A stretch of DNA of 64,000 nt from Pseudomonas putida (GCF_025905425.1 NZ_CP109603.1:2144001-2208000); one strand, 5' to 3'; positions 10,654 to 19,724 are shown, numbered from the stretch's first letter. Translations and numbers: made by a program. The notes: generated from the letters alone by a model not told the origin.

Positions 10654-11964
10654 ATGCAGACTTCGAGCACCGGTGTGTCGCGTACCCGGCAAGTGGTCGC
10701 TGCCGTTATCGGCAACGCCCTGGAGTGGTATGACTTTATTGTTTACGGCTTTCTGGCCAGCATCATTGCCCGGCAGTTTTTCCCGTCGGATGACGAGTAC
10801 GCCTCGCTGCTGATGGCCCTGGCCACCTTTGGTGTCGGCTTTTTCATGCGCCCGGTGGGCGGGGTGCTGCTGGGCATGTATGCCGACCGCAAGGGCCGCA
10901 AGGCGGCCATGCAGATGATCATCCGGTTGATGACGGTGTCCATCGCCATGATCGCCTTTGCGCCCAACTACCTCGCCATCGGCATGGGCGCACCCTTGCT
11001 GATCGTGGTGGCGCGCATGCTCCAGGGCTTTGCCACGGGTGGCGAATATGCCAGTGCCACGGCGTTTCTGGTGGAAAGTGCACCGGCCCATCGCAAGGGC
11101 CTGTACGGCTCATGGCAGTTGGTGGGGCAGTGCCTGGCGGTGTTTTCTGGGGCCGCGATGGTGGCCTTGGTGACGCACCTGTGCACGCCTGAGGCCCTGG
11201 ACAGCTGGGGTTGGCGGGTCCCGTTCGTGCTCGGCCTGCTGATTGGCCCGGTGGGGCTGTGGATTCGCAAGCACATGGAAGAACCCGAGGAGTTTTTGGC
11301 GGCGCGCAAACAGGCCAAGGGCCAGGCGCCGAGCTTGTGGCAGATACTGCGTGAGCACCGCCGCAGCCTGTTGGTGTCGATGGGCCTGGCCTGTGGCGCA
11401 ACCGTATCGTTCTACGTGGTGCTGGTGAACATGCCGACCTTCGCCCACAAAAACCTCGGGTTGCCGCTGGACCAGGTGTTGCTGGTGCAGATGCTTGCGG
11501 TGGGGCTGATGACCGTGGTCATCCCGCTGGCGGGGGCCTTGTCTGACCGGCTTGGCCGGCGCCCGGTGCTGATGGCCTTCACCCTGGCCTTCTTCGTGAT
11601 GGTCTATCCGCTGTACGTGTGGGTGGCCGCAGCGCCGTCGATCGAGCGCCTGCTGGTCATGCAGATGCTACTGTGCACCGCCATCGGCGGGTTCTTCGGG
11701 CCGGCACCCACGGCCCTGGCCGAGCAGTTTCCGGTCGAGGTGCGTTCGACCGGCGTGTCGGTGGCGTACAACGTTGCAGTGATGGTGTTCGGCGGCTTTG
11801 CCCCGCTGATCGTCACCTGGTTGAGCAAGGCCCTGAATACCCCGGTGGCGCCGTCGTTCTACGTACTGTTCGCTTGCCTGCTGACGCTGTTGGGCACCTA
11901 CTGCCTGAAAGAAGCGCCGCGGGCAGGCAAAGCGGTTGCTTTCAACCTTGGAGTGAAACCGTGA
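10654..11964 (+). CDS. MFS transporter, metabolite:H+ symporter (MHS) type
   Basis: Inner-membrane carrier of 436 residues with about 12 helices. The start (IGNALEWYDFIVYGFLAS) is the MHS signature shared with ProP, KgtP and citrate carriers. The loop motif DRKGRKAAM and the sequence MRPVGG also fit this family. A GTGTGGAG site precedes the ATG at 10654. Its stop codon overlaps the GTG of the amidase. It probably imports the substrate of the two hydrolases around it. Confidence 0.85.
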   Translation: MQTSSTGVSRTRQVVAAVIGNALEWYDFIVYGFLASIIARQFFPSDDEYASLLMALATFGVGFFMRPVGGVLLGMYADRKGRKAAMQMIIRLMTVSIAMIAFAPNYLAIGMGAPLLIVVARMLQGFATGGEYASATAFLVESAPAHRKGLYGSWQLVGQCLAVFSGAAMVALVTHLCTPEALDSWGWRVPFVLGLLIGPVGLWIRKHMEEPEEFLAARKQAKGQAPSLWQILREHRRSLLVSMGLACGATVSFYVVLVNMPTFAHKNLGLPLDQVLLVQMLAVGLMTVVIPLAGALSDRLGRRPVLMAFTLAFFVMVYPLYVWVAAAPSIERLLVMQMLLCTAIGGFFGPAPTALAEQFPVEVRSTGVSVAYNVAVMVFGGFAPLIVTWLSKALNTPVAPSFYVLFACLLTLLGTYCLKEAPRAGKAVAFNLGVKP

Positions 11965-13418
11965 AGCCATTAGCCATCGATCCGATCGTTGCCCTCGATG
12001 CCGAGGCCTTGTCCAAGGCTATTCATGCCCGTCAGGTGTCGTGCCACGAAGTGATGCAGGCATACCTCGCCCATATCGAGCGCTTCAACCCACAGGTCAA
12101 TGCGCTGGTGTCGTTGCGTGCGGCCGAGGCGGTGTTGGCCGAAGCCGATGAGCGCGACAGTGAGCTGACGCGGGGGCTCTCAAGGGGGTGGATGCATGGC
12201 ATGCCTCAGGCGATCAAGGACCTGGCCGCCACCGCCGGGCTGCGCACCACCCTGGGCTCGCCGCTGTTCGCCGAGCATGTGCCCGAGCAGGATGCAGTCA
12301 GTGTGGCGCGGGTGCGCGCCAGCGGGGCGATCATCGTCGGCAAGAGCAATGTGCCGGAGTTCGGCCTGGGTTCGCAAAGCTACAACACCCTGTTCGGCAC
12401 CACCCTCAATGCCTACGACCCCAGCCGGGTGGCCGGTGGCAGCAGTGGCGGGGCAGCTGCGGCGCTGGCGCTGCGGTTGCTGCCGGTGGCCGATGGCAGC
12501 GACATGATGGGCTCGTTGCGCAACCCGGCGGCGTTCAACAACGTGTTCGGCCTGCGCCCGTCCCAGGGGCGGGTGCCACACGGGCCTGCGCCGGAGGTGT
12601 TCATGCAGCAGTTGGCCACCGAAGGGCCGATGGGGCGCAGCGTGGTCGATGTGGCGCGGCTGTTGTCGACCCAGGCCGGTTTCGATGCACGCGTGCCGTT
12701 GTCGCTGAGCGGCGGCCAGGGTGATTTTGCCGAAGGGTTGCAGCGCGACTTCAAGGGCGTGCGGCTGGGCTGGCTGGGTGACTATGACGGCTACTTGCCG
12801 ATGGAGGATGGCGTGCTGAGCCTGTGTGAGTCGGCCCTGGCGGATTTCGCCGAGCTGGGCTGCCAGGTCGAAGCCTGCCAGCCGGCATTTGACCTGGCGC
12901 GCCTCTGGCAATGCTGGCTCACCCACCGCCACTTCCTGGTGCACGGCAACCTCGGTGCGGCCTATGCCGACCCCGGCAAACGTGCGTTGCTCAAGCCTGA
13001 GGCGCAGTGGGAAGTCGAGGGTGGCCTGCAGTTGAGTGCGGCGCAGCTGTACCAGGCTTCGGTGGACCGCAGCGCGTGGTACCAGGCCCTCGGCCGTTTG
13101 TTCGAACGTTACGATTTCCTGCTGCTGCCTTCGGCCCAAGTGTTCCCGTTCGATGCACGGCAGGCGTGGCCGAAGGGGGTCGCAGGACGGACGATGGACA
13201 CCTATCACCGCTGGATGGAGGTGGTGATCGGGCCGACCCTGGCAGGGCTGCCGAGCATCAGTGTACCGGTGGGCTTCAGTGCCCTGGGGTTGCCGATGGG
13301 CCTGCAGCTCATTGGCCCGGCCCAGGCGGATCATGCCGTGTTGCAACTGGCCTATGCGCATGAGCAGCTGACCCGCTGGGTCGAGCGGCGGCCACCGCAG
13401 TGCTTGCAAATACCGTAA
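11961..13418 (+). CDS. Amidase signature family enzyme
   Basis: Cytoplasmic amidase of 485 residues that hydrolyses an amide or carbamoyl bond. The Ser-cisSer-Lys triad is visible as K86 (QAIKDL), S161 in AGGSSGG and S185 in MMGSLRNPA; the 24-residue spacing between the serines is standard. I chose the GTG at 11961 because it overlaps the transporter stop (GTGA) and has TTGGAG upstream; the open frame extends far back into the transporter gene only by chance. It works with the transporter and probably the M20 hydrolase. Confidence 0.87.
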   Translation: MKPLAIDPIVALDAEALSKAIHARQVSCHEVMQAYLAHIERFNPQVNALVSLRAAEAVLAEADERDSELTRGLSRGWMHGMPQAIKDLAATAGLRTTLGSPLFAEHVPEQDAVSVARVRASGAIIVGKSNVPEFGLGSQSYNTLFGTTLNAYDPSRVAGGSSGGAAAALALRLLPVADGSDMMGSLRNPAAFNNVFGLRPSQGRVPHGPAPEVFMQQLATEGPMGRSVVDVARLLSTQAGFDARVPLSLSGGQGDFAEGLQRDFKGVRLGWLGDYDGYLPMEDGVLSLCESALADFAELGCQVEACQPAFDLARLWQCWLTHRHFLVHGNLGAAYADPGKRALLKPEAQWEVEGGLQLSAAQLYQASVDRSAWYQALGRLFERYDFLLLPSAQVFPFDARQAWPKGVAGRTMDTYHRWMEVVIGPTLAGLPSISVPVGFSALGLPMGLQLIGPAQADHAVLQLAYAHEQLTRWVERRPPQCLQIP

Positions 13419-13488
13419 AGGCCCTGGGCAGGCGCGGTTTTTGCTGTGCATGATGACCAACCCGCTAGAAGCCAGGGAGGTCGGACAC

Positions 13489-14262
13489 ATGGGCAACATG
13501 ACAGACAGTGGTGGCGTACGTTCGGTAGAGCGAGCATTGGCCATCGTCGACTTGCTCGGCGAGCATCAGGCGCTGGGGCTTGAAGAGTTGCACTACCTGA
13601 CGTCGTTGCCCAAGGCCACGGTCTCGCGCATGCTCGCTACCTTGCAGGAGCAAGGGTGGGTCTACCGGGGCTTGAGCGATCGACGCTATCGCCTGTGTGC
13701 CCGGCGCCTGTTCGGTGACCGCCAGCTGCGTTTCAAGCGGCGCCTGGTGGAACACGCCGCGCCCTGGCTGTTGGAACTGAGCGAGCGCACCGGGCTGGTG
13801 GCGGACCTTTCGTGCTTCGATGGCGAGCAGCTCGAAGTAATGGAAAGCGCCATCCCCCAGGTGTTGCGCAAGCGCTATCCGAACAACTGCCAGATCGTCG
13901 GCCACCATGCCAGCCTGTTTCACTCGGCGATGGGGCGCGCGTGCCTGGGGGAATTGCACAGCGACGAAGTGCAGCGCCTGGCCAGCCACCAGCGGTTGCG
14001 CGATGACACGCTGTTGCGCGAAATCGAAGAGGACGCGCACAAGGGCTTTGGTCAGCGCACCGAGGGGCACTGGGAGTATCCGGTGCGGTTGCCGTTTCTG
14101 ATCCGGGCGATCGCGTTGCCGGTGCGGGTTGAGGGGCAGCTGGCCGGTAGCATTGCCTTGCACTGGCCGGTGGATCAGGCGCCGGTAGAGCGGGTGTTGA
14201 GCCTGCACCTGGACCGTTTGGCGGCGACAGTGGGGCAGGTGCAGCATGCGCTGGAGGCTTGA
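13489..14262 (+). CDS. IclR family transcriptional regulator
   Basis: Regulator of 257 residues with an N-terminal winged helix (about residues 8-65, SVERALAIVDLLGEH) and a C-terminal ligand-sensing IclR domain. I chose the ATG at 13489 because AGGGAGG lies 8 bases before it; an earlier ATG in frame has no such site. It lies 70 bases after the amidase on the same strand and is the likely local regulator of the amide-hydrolysis cluster. Confidence 0.87.
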   Translation: MGNMTDSGGVRSVERALAIVDLLGEHQALGLEELHYLTSLPKATVSRMLATLQEQGWVYRGLSDRRYRLCARRLFGDRQLRFKRRLVEHAAPWLLELSERTGLVADLSCFDGEQLEVMESAIPQVLRKRYPNNCQIVGHHASLFHSAMGRACLGELHSDEVQRLASHQRLRDDTLLREIEEDAHKGFGQRTEGHWEYPVRLPFLIRAIALPVRVEGQLAGSIALHWPVDQAPVERVLSLHLDRLAATVGQVQHALEA

Positions 14263-14276
14263 GGGATGCCTGTGCT

Positions 14277-14371
14277 GGCCTCTTCGCGGGCAAGCCCGCT
14301 CCCACAGGTCCCCGGCTAATTCAACAGGCTATGTGTAGGGCTGTGGGAGCGGGTTTGCCCGCGAAGAGGCC
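14277..14371. repeat. Inverted pair of REP sequences
   Basis: Two copies of a P. putida-type REP (cores CGCGGGCAAGCCCGCTCC and its complement) face each other at 14277-14307 and 14341-14371, separated by about 33 bases. They lie between the convergent IclR and AraC genes. The right copy supplies the last codons of the AraC gene. Confidence 0.85.
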
Positions 14372-15243
14372 AACGCAGTTTCGCGAAACCCGCTCGGGCT
14401 CACCCCTGAGTGCTTGCGGAAAAACCGGCTGAAATACCCCACATCGACAAACCCCAGTTCATGGGCGATCTCTTTTACACTGAGGCTCGAATGCCCCAGC
14501 GCCCGTTTGGCTTCCAACACCAACCGGGCATTGATGACATTCATCGGCGTCATGCCCAGGTGCTCCTGGCACAGCCGCCCCAGCGTGGCCAAGGTCAGCC
14601 CCATTTCACCGGCGTAGTCACCGAGCGACCAATGCTCGCGAAAGTGCATGTCTACCAGCTCACGGAACCCGGTCAGCTGCTGGCTGCGTCTGGAGGGCAG
14701 ACGCTGCTCGCTACCGCTGGCCGACGGCTCGTGGCGTACCACTTGGATCAGCAGCGCCAGCAACAGCGACATGCTGCTGGCCACATGCTCGCGGGCGCGG
14801 TTGTGGTATTCCTCGCGCAGGGCACGGCACAGCGGTAGCAAGGGGTCTTCGTCGGCGTCCCAGGGCGGCAGGGCGATCACCAGGGGCTTGCGGATCTGTG
14901 CCAGCAGGTTCGGCGCCAGTACCTGGGCGATGCTTTCCAGCGGATGCTGCGCCGCGGTGATCACCTGGCCCTCCACGGCGCCGGCCCAATGAAAACCATG
15001 GACCACCTGCGCCGGCACGTAAACCACGCAGGGTGCCCGGGCCTGCACGCGGTCGCTGTCGAACAGCACTTCACCCGCACCGCTTTGCAGGTACAACAAC
15101 TGCAGCAGGCCTTCGTGACGGTGCGCCGCGATCTCCCAGTTGTGGGCGCCGGAGCGTTGCGAGATCGACTCCACATGCAGAGACTCGTGCCACACTGGCT
15201 GCGCGGTCTCGCCGTACAGGGCGTAGTTGGGGATCTTGTTCAT
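14329..15243 (-). CDS. AraC family regulator, PobR-like
   Basis: Transcription factor of 304 residues with an N-terminal cupin sensing domain and a C-terminal double helix-turn-helix (about residues 190-290; VKEIAHELGFVDVGYFSRFF). The N-terminal text (HRHEGLLQLLYLQSG) resembles PobR-type activators of aromatic catabolism. The last 15 or so codons after GFRET are made of REP DNA, so the natural C-terminus has been replaced or extended. It is divergent from the SDR gene with a palindrome between them and probably controls that module. Confidence 0.87.
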   Translation of the reverse strand: MNKIPNYALYGETAQPVWHESLHVESISQRSGAHNWEIAAHRHEGLLQLLYLQSGAGEVLFDSDRVQARAPCVVYVPAQVVHGFHWAGAVEGQVITAAQHPLESIAQVLAPNLLAQIRKPLVIALPPWDADEDPLLPLCRALREEYHNRAREHVASSMSLLLALLIQVVRHEPSASGSEQRLPSRRSQQLTGFRELVDMHFREHWSLGDYAGEMGLTLATLGRLCQEHLGMTPMNVINARLVLEAKRALGHSSLSVKEIAHELGFVDVGYFSRFFRKHSGVSPSGFRETALASSRANPLPQPYT

Positions 15244-15271
15244 GGTGTTGTAATTGTTGTGATCGATACCC

Positions 15272-15292
15272 GGCTACTGTGCCACAGCAGCC
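15272..15292. promoter_or_regulatory. 21-bp palindrome between divergent AraC and SDR genes
   Basis: GGCTACTGTG-C-CACAGCAGCC is an inverted repeat of 10-base arms with one mismatch and a single central base. It sits 28 bases before the AraC start and about 130 bases before the SDR start. AraC factors usually bind direct repeats, so another regulator is also possible. The symmetry is seen; the operator role is inference. Confidence 0.4.
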
Positions 15293-15420
15293 TGCAGGGT
15301 TCAGGGGCCAATGCCGAAATTGTCGGGAATGTGGGGCTGGTTGCAGGTTTTGTCCATTCTTCCAGGGTAGCTGCCGGCCCTAGGCTGTTCGCCAGATGAA
15401 GCGACACTCTGGAGAGCAGC

Positions 15421-16248
15421 ATGCATAACAACAAGATTCACGATCACTGGCTGGGCCTGGGTTCAGCCGTTTGCGTGGTGACCGGCGCGGCCGGCGGCAT
15501 TGGTGCGGCGCTGGCCGCAGCGTTGGTCGAGCAGCAGGCCCATGTGGTGTTGCTGGACCGCGATCTGGACAAGTGCCGTGAGCTGGCAGCCACCTTGGGC
15601 GAGCACAGTGTCGGGGAGGTCAGCGCGCTGGGCTGCGACATCGCCGACCCAGGCAGTGTCAACCAGGTTGCCGCTCAGGTGCAGGCGCTGCACGGGCGTT
15701 GCGATGTACTGATCAACAACGCCAGCGTATTGCGCCCTGGGTCGCTTGAAACGCTGACCCTGGAGCAATGGAACCAGGTGTTGGCGGTCAACCTCAGCGG
15801 CTATCTGCTGTGCTCCCAGGCCTTCGGCCACGCGATGCTTGCCCGTGCTCAGGGGCGTATCGTGCATGTTGCGTCCATCGCCGCCCATTACCCGCAACCC
15901 AACAGTGGCGCCTACAGCGCGGCCAAGGCCGGTGTCAGCATGCTGTCCCGGCAGATTGCCGTGGAGTGGGGGCCGCGTGGTGTACGCAGCAACGCGGTGT
16001 GCCCTGGGTTGATCCGCACGCCGTTGTCGGCCGCGTTCTACGCGGACCCGCAGATCGAACGCCAGCGCAGCGCCATGACTGCCAACCAGCGAATCGGGGA
16101 GCCGCAAGACATCGCCGAAGCGGTGCTGTTTCTCGCCAGCCCGCGCGCCGACTACATCAATGGCGCGGAGCTGACCGTCGATGGTGGGCTGGAGAGCATG
16201 CCCATGGCATTGATCCCCCGCCCCGGTTTTGAGGGTGTACGCACATGA
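15421..16248 (+). CDS. Short-chain dehydrogenase/reductase (SDR)
   Basis: Classical NAD(P)-dependent oxidoreductase of 275 residues. The cofactor motif TGAAGGIG is at 21-28, NNAS at 99-102, and the catalytic Ser152, Tyr165 and Lys169 (YSAAK) are all present. The acidic residue after the second strand (LLDRD) suggests NAD rather than NADP. CTGGAG precedes the ATG. It overlaps the flavoprotein gene by 4 bases, so the two enzymes are probably made together and act on successive steps, such as alcohol or ketone oxidation on a ring or side chain. Confidence 0.88.
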   Translation: MHNNKIHDHWLGLGSAVCVVTGAAGGIGAALAAALVEQQAHVVLLDRDLDKCRELAATLGEHSVGEVSALGCDIADPGSVNQVAAQVQALHGRCDVLINNASVLRPGSLETLTLEQWNQVLAVNLSGYLLCSQAFGHAMLARAQGRIVHVASIAAHYPQPNSGAYSAAKAGVSMLSRQIAVEWGPRGVRSNAVCPGLIRTPLSAAFYADPQIERQRSAMTANQRIGEPQDIAEAVLFLASPRADYINGAELTVDGGLESMPMALIPRPGFEGVRT

Positions 16249-17963
16249 CTACGCGCAGCTGCGACGTACTGGTGGTGGGCGCGGGCGCCGGTGGCTTGGC
16301 GACGGCGATCACCGCAAAAATGCACGGCCTGGAGGTGATCGTCATCGAAAAGGATGACTGCTTCGGGGGCACCACGGCGTTTTCCGGTGGCGTGTTGTGG
16401 GTGCCGGGCAACCGGCATGGGGTAAACGACAGCGAGGCGGCGGCGCTCACCTACCTGCGTAACGAAGCCGGCGACTGTTTCGACGAAGTGGCGGTCAAGG
16501 CGTTTCTGCGTCATGGGCCAGACATGGTCGAGTTCTTCGAACGCAATACCGCGGTCAAATTCATCCCCACGCTGTACCCCGACTATCACCCGCACGTGGA
16601 GGGTGGCGTCGATATCGGGCGTTCGATACTGGCGGCGCCCTACGATATCCGAGGTCTGGGGCCAGACATGGCACGCCTGCGGCCACCGCTCAAGACCATC
16701 ACTTTCATCGGCATGATGTTCAACTCGTCGAATGCCGACCTCAAGCATTTCTTCAATGTCACGCGCTCGGTGACCTCCTTCGTTTATGTGGCCAAGCGCT
16801 TGCTGACCCACCTCAAGGAGCTGGCGTTGTACCGGCGCGGCACCCAGGTCACCAGTGGCAATGCCCTGGCGGCGCGGTTGGTGAGGTCGGCGCTGGACCT
16901 GGGTATTCCGATTCTGACCGGGACGCCGGCCAGGCAGCTTTTGCGTGAAGGCCATCGGGTCACTGGGGTGCTGGCCAAGCATGGCGACGGCGAGCTGCGC
17001 ATCGAGGCACGGCGCGGTGTGGTGCTGGCCTGTGGTGGTTTTTCCCATGACGTGCAACGGTTGAAGCAGGCCTACCCGCATGTGCGTCGAGGCGGCGAAC
17101 ACTTTTCGCCGGTGCCCGCGAGCAACACCGGGGATGGTGCGCGCATGGCCGAGGCGTTGGGCGCCCAGGTCGATATCCGTTTGCAGGCTGCGGCGGCGTG
17201 GATGCCAGTGTCCAAGGTACCAATGGGGGCAGGGCGCTACGTTGCGTTTCCGCACCTGCTCGACCGTTACAAGCCTGGTGTGATCGGGGTTCTGCGCTCG
17301 GGTAAACGCTTTACCAACGAGTCGAATTCTTACCACGACGTGGGGGCGGCCTTGATCGAGGCGTGTGCCGAACAAACGGAAACCGCCATGTGGCTGGTCT
17401 GTGACCGTCGCACCCTGGCCAAGTACGGCCTGGGTTTTGCCAAGCCCGCGCCAATGCCGTTGGGGCCGCTGTTGCGCAATGGCTACCTGCTCAAGGGCAA
17501 CAGCCTCGCCGAGCTGGCCCGCAAGGCCGGGATCGATGCCGCCGGGCTGGAGCAGACCGTGCGCGACTACAACCTGGGCGCCGTTCAGGGGGAGGACCGC
17601 CAGTTCGGGCGGGGTACCACGAGCTTCAACCGTTACCTGGCCGACCCGCAACATAAGCCCAACCCGTGCGTGGCACCGCTGGGCGAGGGGCCTTACTTTG
17701 CCGTGAAGGTGATCATGGGCGATTTGGGCACCTTCGACGGCATCCGCACCAGCGTGGTCGGCGAAGTGCTGGGCGCCGATCAGCAGGCCATCGACGGCTT
17801 GTACGCTGTCGGCAACGACCGCGCCAGCATCATGGGGGGCAATTACCCCGGTGCGGGCATCACCCTGGGGCCGATCATGACTTTTGGCTACATCACCGGT
17901 CGCCATCTGGCGGGCGTCGAACAAGGCCTGGCGACAGCGGGCAATGCGCAGGAGGTGGCGTGA
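16245..17963 (+). CDS. FAD-dependent oxidoreductase, 3-ketosteroid dehydrogenase/fumarate reductase type
   Basis: Flavoprotein of 572 residues. The dinucleotide-binding motif GAGAGG is at 12-17 and ends in the usual acidic residue (VIVIEKDD). The motif FGGTTAFSGG and the C-terminal FAD segment (YAVGNDRASIMGGNYPGAG) match the family of 3-ketosteroid delta1-dehydrogenases and fumarate reductase-like flavoproteins. It probably introduces a double bond next to a carbonyl group. The substrate is unknown; steroid-like activity is family analogy only. It is coupled to the SDR and NIPSNAP genes by overlaps. Confidence 0.83.
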   Translation: MTTRSCDVLVVGAGAGGLATAITAKMHGLEVIVIEKDDCFGGTTAFSGGVLWVPGNRHGVNDSEAAALTYLRNEAGDCFDEVAVKAFLRHGPDMVEFFERNTAVKFIPTLYPDYHPHVEGGVDIGRSILAAPYDIRGLGPDMARLRPPLKTITFIGMMFNSSNADLKHFFNVTRSVTSFVYVAKRLLTHLKELALYRRGTQVTSGNALAARLVRSALDLGIPILTGTPARQLLREGHRVTGVLAKHGDGELRIEARRGVVLACGGFSHDVQRLKQAYPHVRRGGEHFSPVPASNTGDGARMAEALGAQVDIRLQAAAAWMPVSKVPMGAGRYVAFPHLLDRYKPGVIGVLRSGKRFTNESNSYHDVGAALIEACAEQTETAMWLVCDRRTLAKYGLGFAKPAPMPLGPLLRNGYLLKGNSLAELARKAGIDAAGLEQTVRDYNLGAVQGEDRQFGRGTTSFNRYLADPQHKPNPCVAPLGEGPYFAVKVIMGDLGTFDGIRTSVVGEVLGADQQAIDGLYAVGNDRASIMGGNYPGAGITLGPIMTFGYITGRHLAGVEQGLATAGNAQEVA

Positions 17964-18292
17964 TGGACAAGCCCGTCGTCGATCACCGGGTCTACACCAT
18001 TCGTCCACGTGGCATGGCGGCCTTTCTTGAAGCGTTCGACCAGTTGGCGATGCCGATTCTGCTGCGCCATCTCGGTGCACCGCTGGCGTTCTATACCAGC
18101 AGCATCGGCCCGCTCAACCAGGTGGTGCATCTGTGGGGCTACGACAGCCTCGATGACTTCGAAAAACGCAGCGCCGCCCGCGATGCCGACCCGGACTTCG
18201 CCGCCTACCTGCACGCCACCCGCGACCTGGTGCTGGCCCAGGAAACCCGGATCATCAGGCCTGTGCGGTTGCGTAGCCTCATTAACCGGTAA
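17963..18292 (+). CDS. NIPSNAP family protein
   Basis: Small protein of 109 residues starting at the ATG whose first base is the last base of the flavoprotein stop. The pattern HRVYTIRPRGMAAFLEAF followed by VVHLWGYDSLDDFEKR is the NIPSNAP fold signature (a dimeric alpha/beta barrel related to ABM and EthD domains). Such proteins occur in catabolic operons, but the biochemical role is usually unknown. Its tight coupling suggests a role in the same reaction as the flavoprotein. Confidence 0.85.
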   Translation: MDKPVVDHRVYTIRPRGMAAFLEAFDQLAMPILLRHLGAPLAFYTSSIGPLNQVVHLWGYDSLDDFEKRSAARDADPDFAAYLHATRDLVLAQETRIIRPVRLRSLINR

Positions 18293-18342
18293 CGCGGCCC
18301 AACCCCGATGCACCTTCATAAAAACAACAACAGGTGATACCC

Positions 18343-19686
18343 ATGAACAACGCCATCGATGTGCGCCAACTGATCGACCAGCAACCTATCGGCCGCTACC
18401 AGAAATGGGTGGTCTTCCTGGGTTTTCTGATCATTGCCCTGGACGGGCTGGACGTCGCCATCATCGGTTTCATCGCACCCCAATTGAAAAGCGACTGGGG
18501 CCTGAACGCGCAAAGCCTGGGCCCGGTGCTGAGCGCCGCCCTTATCGGCCTGGCACTCGGTGCATTGATCGCCGGCCCCCTGGCTGATCGCTACGGGCGC
18601 AAGGCGGTCTTGCTGGGGAGTGTCCTGCTGTTTGGTGTCTGGACCCTGGCCTCGGCGTTCTCGCCCAATCTGGAGACCCTGGTTGCCTTGCGTTTTCTCA
18701 CCGGCCTGGGCTTGGGCGCTGCCATGCCCAATGCCAGTACTCTGGTCAGTGAATACGCGCCGGCGCGCAGCCGCTCGCTGCTGATCACCCTGGCCTTCTG
18801 CGGCTTTTCCCTGGGCGCGGCGGCAGGCGGCTTTGTCAGTGCCTGGATGATCCCCAATCTGGGCTGGCGCAGCGTGCTGGTGCTGGGCGGTGTGCTGCCG
18901 CTGCTGACATTGCCGTTGTTGTGCTGGCGGTTGCCCGAGTCGGTCACCTTCCTGGTCAGCAAGGGCGCGGATGCACGGCGCATCCACGCTATCGTCAGCC
19001 GCCTGGCGCCGGGGCGCGTCAACGCCGACAGCACCTTCGTCGTGCCTACCCGCGCGCCGGGCAGCTGCGGGGCGATTGGCACCATCCTTTCGCCTCGCTA
19101 TCGCTTCGGCACCTTGATGCTCTGGACCGGCTACGTGCTGGCGCTGTTTTTGGTCTACCTGTTCAGCGGCTGGTTGCCCACCTTGGTGAAAGAGGGTGGC
19201 GGCTTCTCGGTAGCCGAAGCGGCCATCGTCACCGCCTGTTTCCAGATCGGCGGGCCGCTGGGGGCGATCTCGGTGGGCTGGGCCATGGACCGCTGCAACC
19301 CGCAACGGGTACTGATGCTGACCTTCCTGTTCAGCGGCGCGGTGATCTTCGCCATTGGCCAGGTCGCTGGGGATTTCACCTGGCTGTGCACGATTGCCTG
19401 GGCCGTGGGCTTCGGCCTCAATGGCGCCAGTGTGGGCATGAATGCCTTGGCGGCGGCGTTCTACCCCACTGAGGCGCGGGCGACCGGCGCCAGCTGGATG
19501 AGTGGCATCGGGCGCTTTGGGGCGATTCTCAGTGCGTTTGCCGGTGCCCAGATGTTGGCAATGGGCTGGAGTTTTGCGCAGGTGTTCGCCTCGTTGCTGA
19601 TCCCGGCGCTATTGGCCGCGCTGGCTGTGCTGATGCAAGGGCGCCATGCCGGTTCAGGCCGAGACGCTGCCCGGCAACCGGTCTGA
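18343..19686 (+). CDS. MFS transporter, aromatic acid:H+ symporter (AAHS) type
   Basis: Inner-membrane carrier of 447 residues with 12 predicted helices. The first-helix text DGLDVAIIGFIAP and the loop DRYGRKAV match the PcaK/BenK/MhpT family of aromatic-acid symporters, where the acidic residues of helix 1 are needed for transport. The ATG at 18343 is preferred over a GTG three codons earlier. A strong terminator follows. It probably imports the substrate of the SDR/flavoprotein pathway, which the TonB receptor could bring across the outer membrane. Confidence 0.85.
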   Translation: MNNAIDVRQLIDQQPIGRYQKWVVFLGFLIIALDGLDVAIIGFIAPQLKSDWGLNAQSLGPVLSAALIGLALGALIAGPLADRYGRKAVLLGSVLLFGVWTLASAFSPNLETLVALRFLTGLGLGAAMPNASTLVSEYAPARSRSLLITLAFCGFSLGAAAGGFVSAWMIPNLGWRSVLVLGGVLPLLTLPLLCWRLPESVTFLVSKGADARRIHAIVSRLAPGRVNADSTFVVPTRAPGSCGAIGTILSPRYRFGTLMLWTGYVLALFLVYLFSGWLPTLVKEGGGFSVAEAAIVTACFQIGGPLGAISVGWAMDRCNPQRVLMLTFLFSGAVIFAIGQVAGDFTWLCTIAWAVGFGLNGASVGMNALAAAFYPTEARATGASWMSGIGRFGAILSAFAGAQMLAMGWSFAQVFASLLIPALLAALAVLMQGRHAGSGRDAARQPV

Positions 19687-19691
19687 AGACG

Positions 19692-19724
19692 GCGGGAGTA
19701 CAAATGTACTCCCGCTACTTTTTT
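19692..19724 (+). terminator. Rho-independent terminator after the MFS gene
   Basis: An 11-base stem, GCGGGAGTACA with TGTACTCCCGC, is followed by CTAC and six T residues. It ends the SDR-flavoprotein-NIPSNAP-MFS operon and separates it from the TonB receptor gene. Confidence 0.85.

Noticed and set aside
14277..14371. CRISPR-like repeated sequences at several places
   Set aside because: They are inverted pairs of REP sequences, not regularly spaced direct repeats, and no cas gene is present.
16152..18080. 642-residue open frame on the minus strand
   Set aside because: Shadow of the SDR/flavoprotein/NIPSNAP genes, which carry clear motifs on the plus strand.
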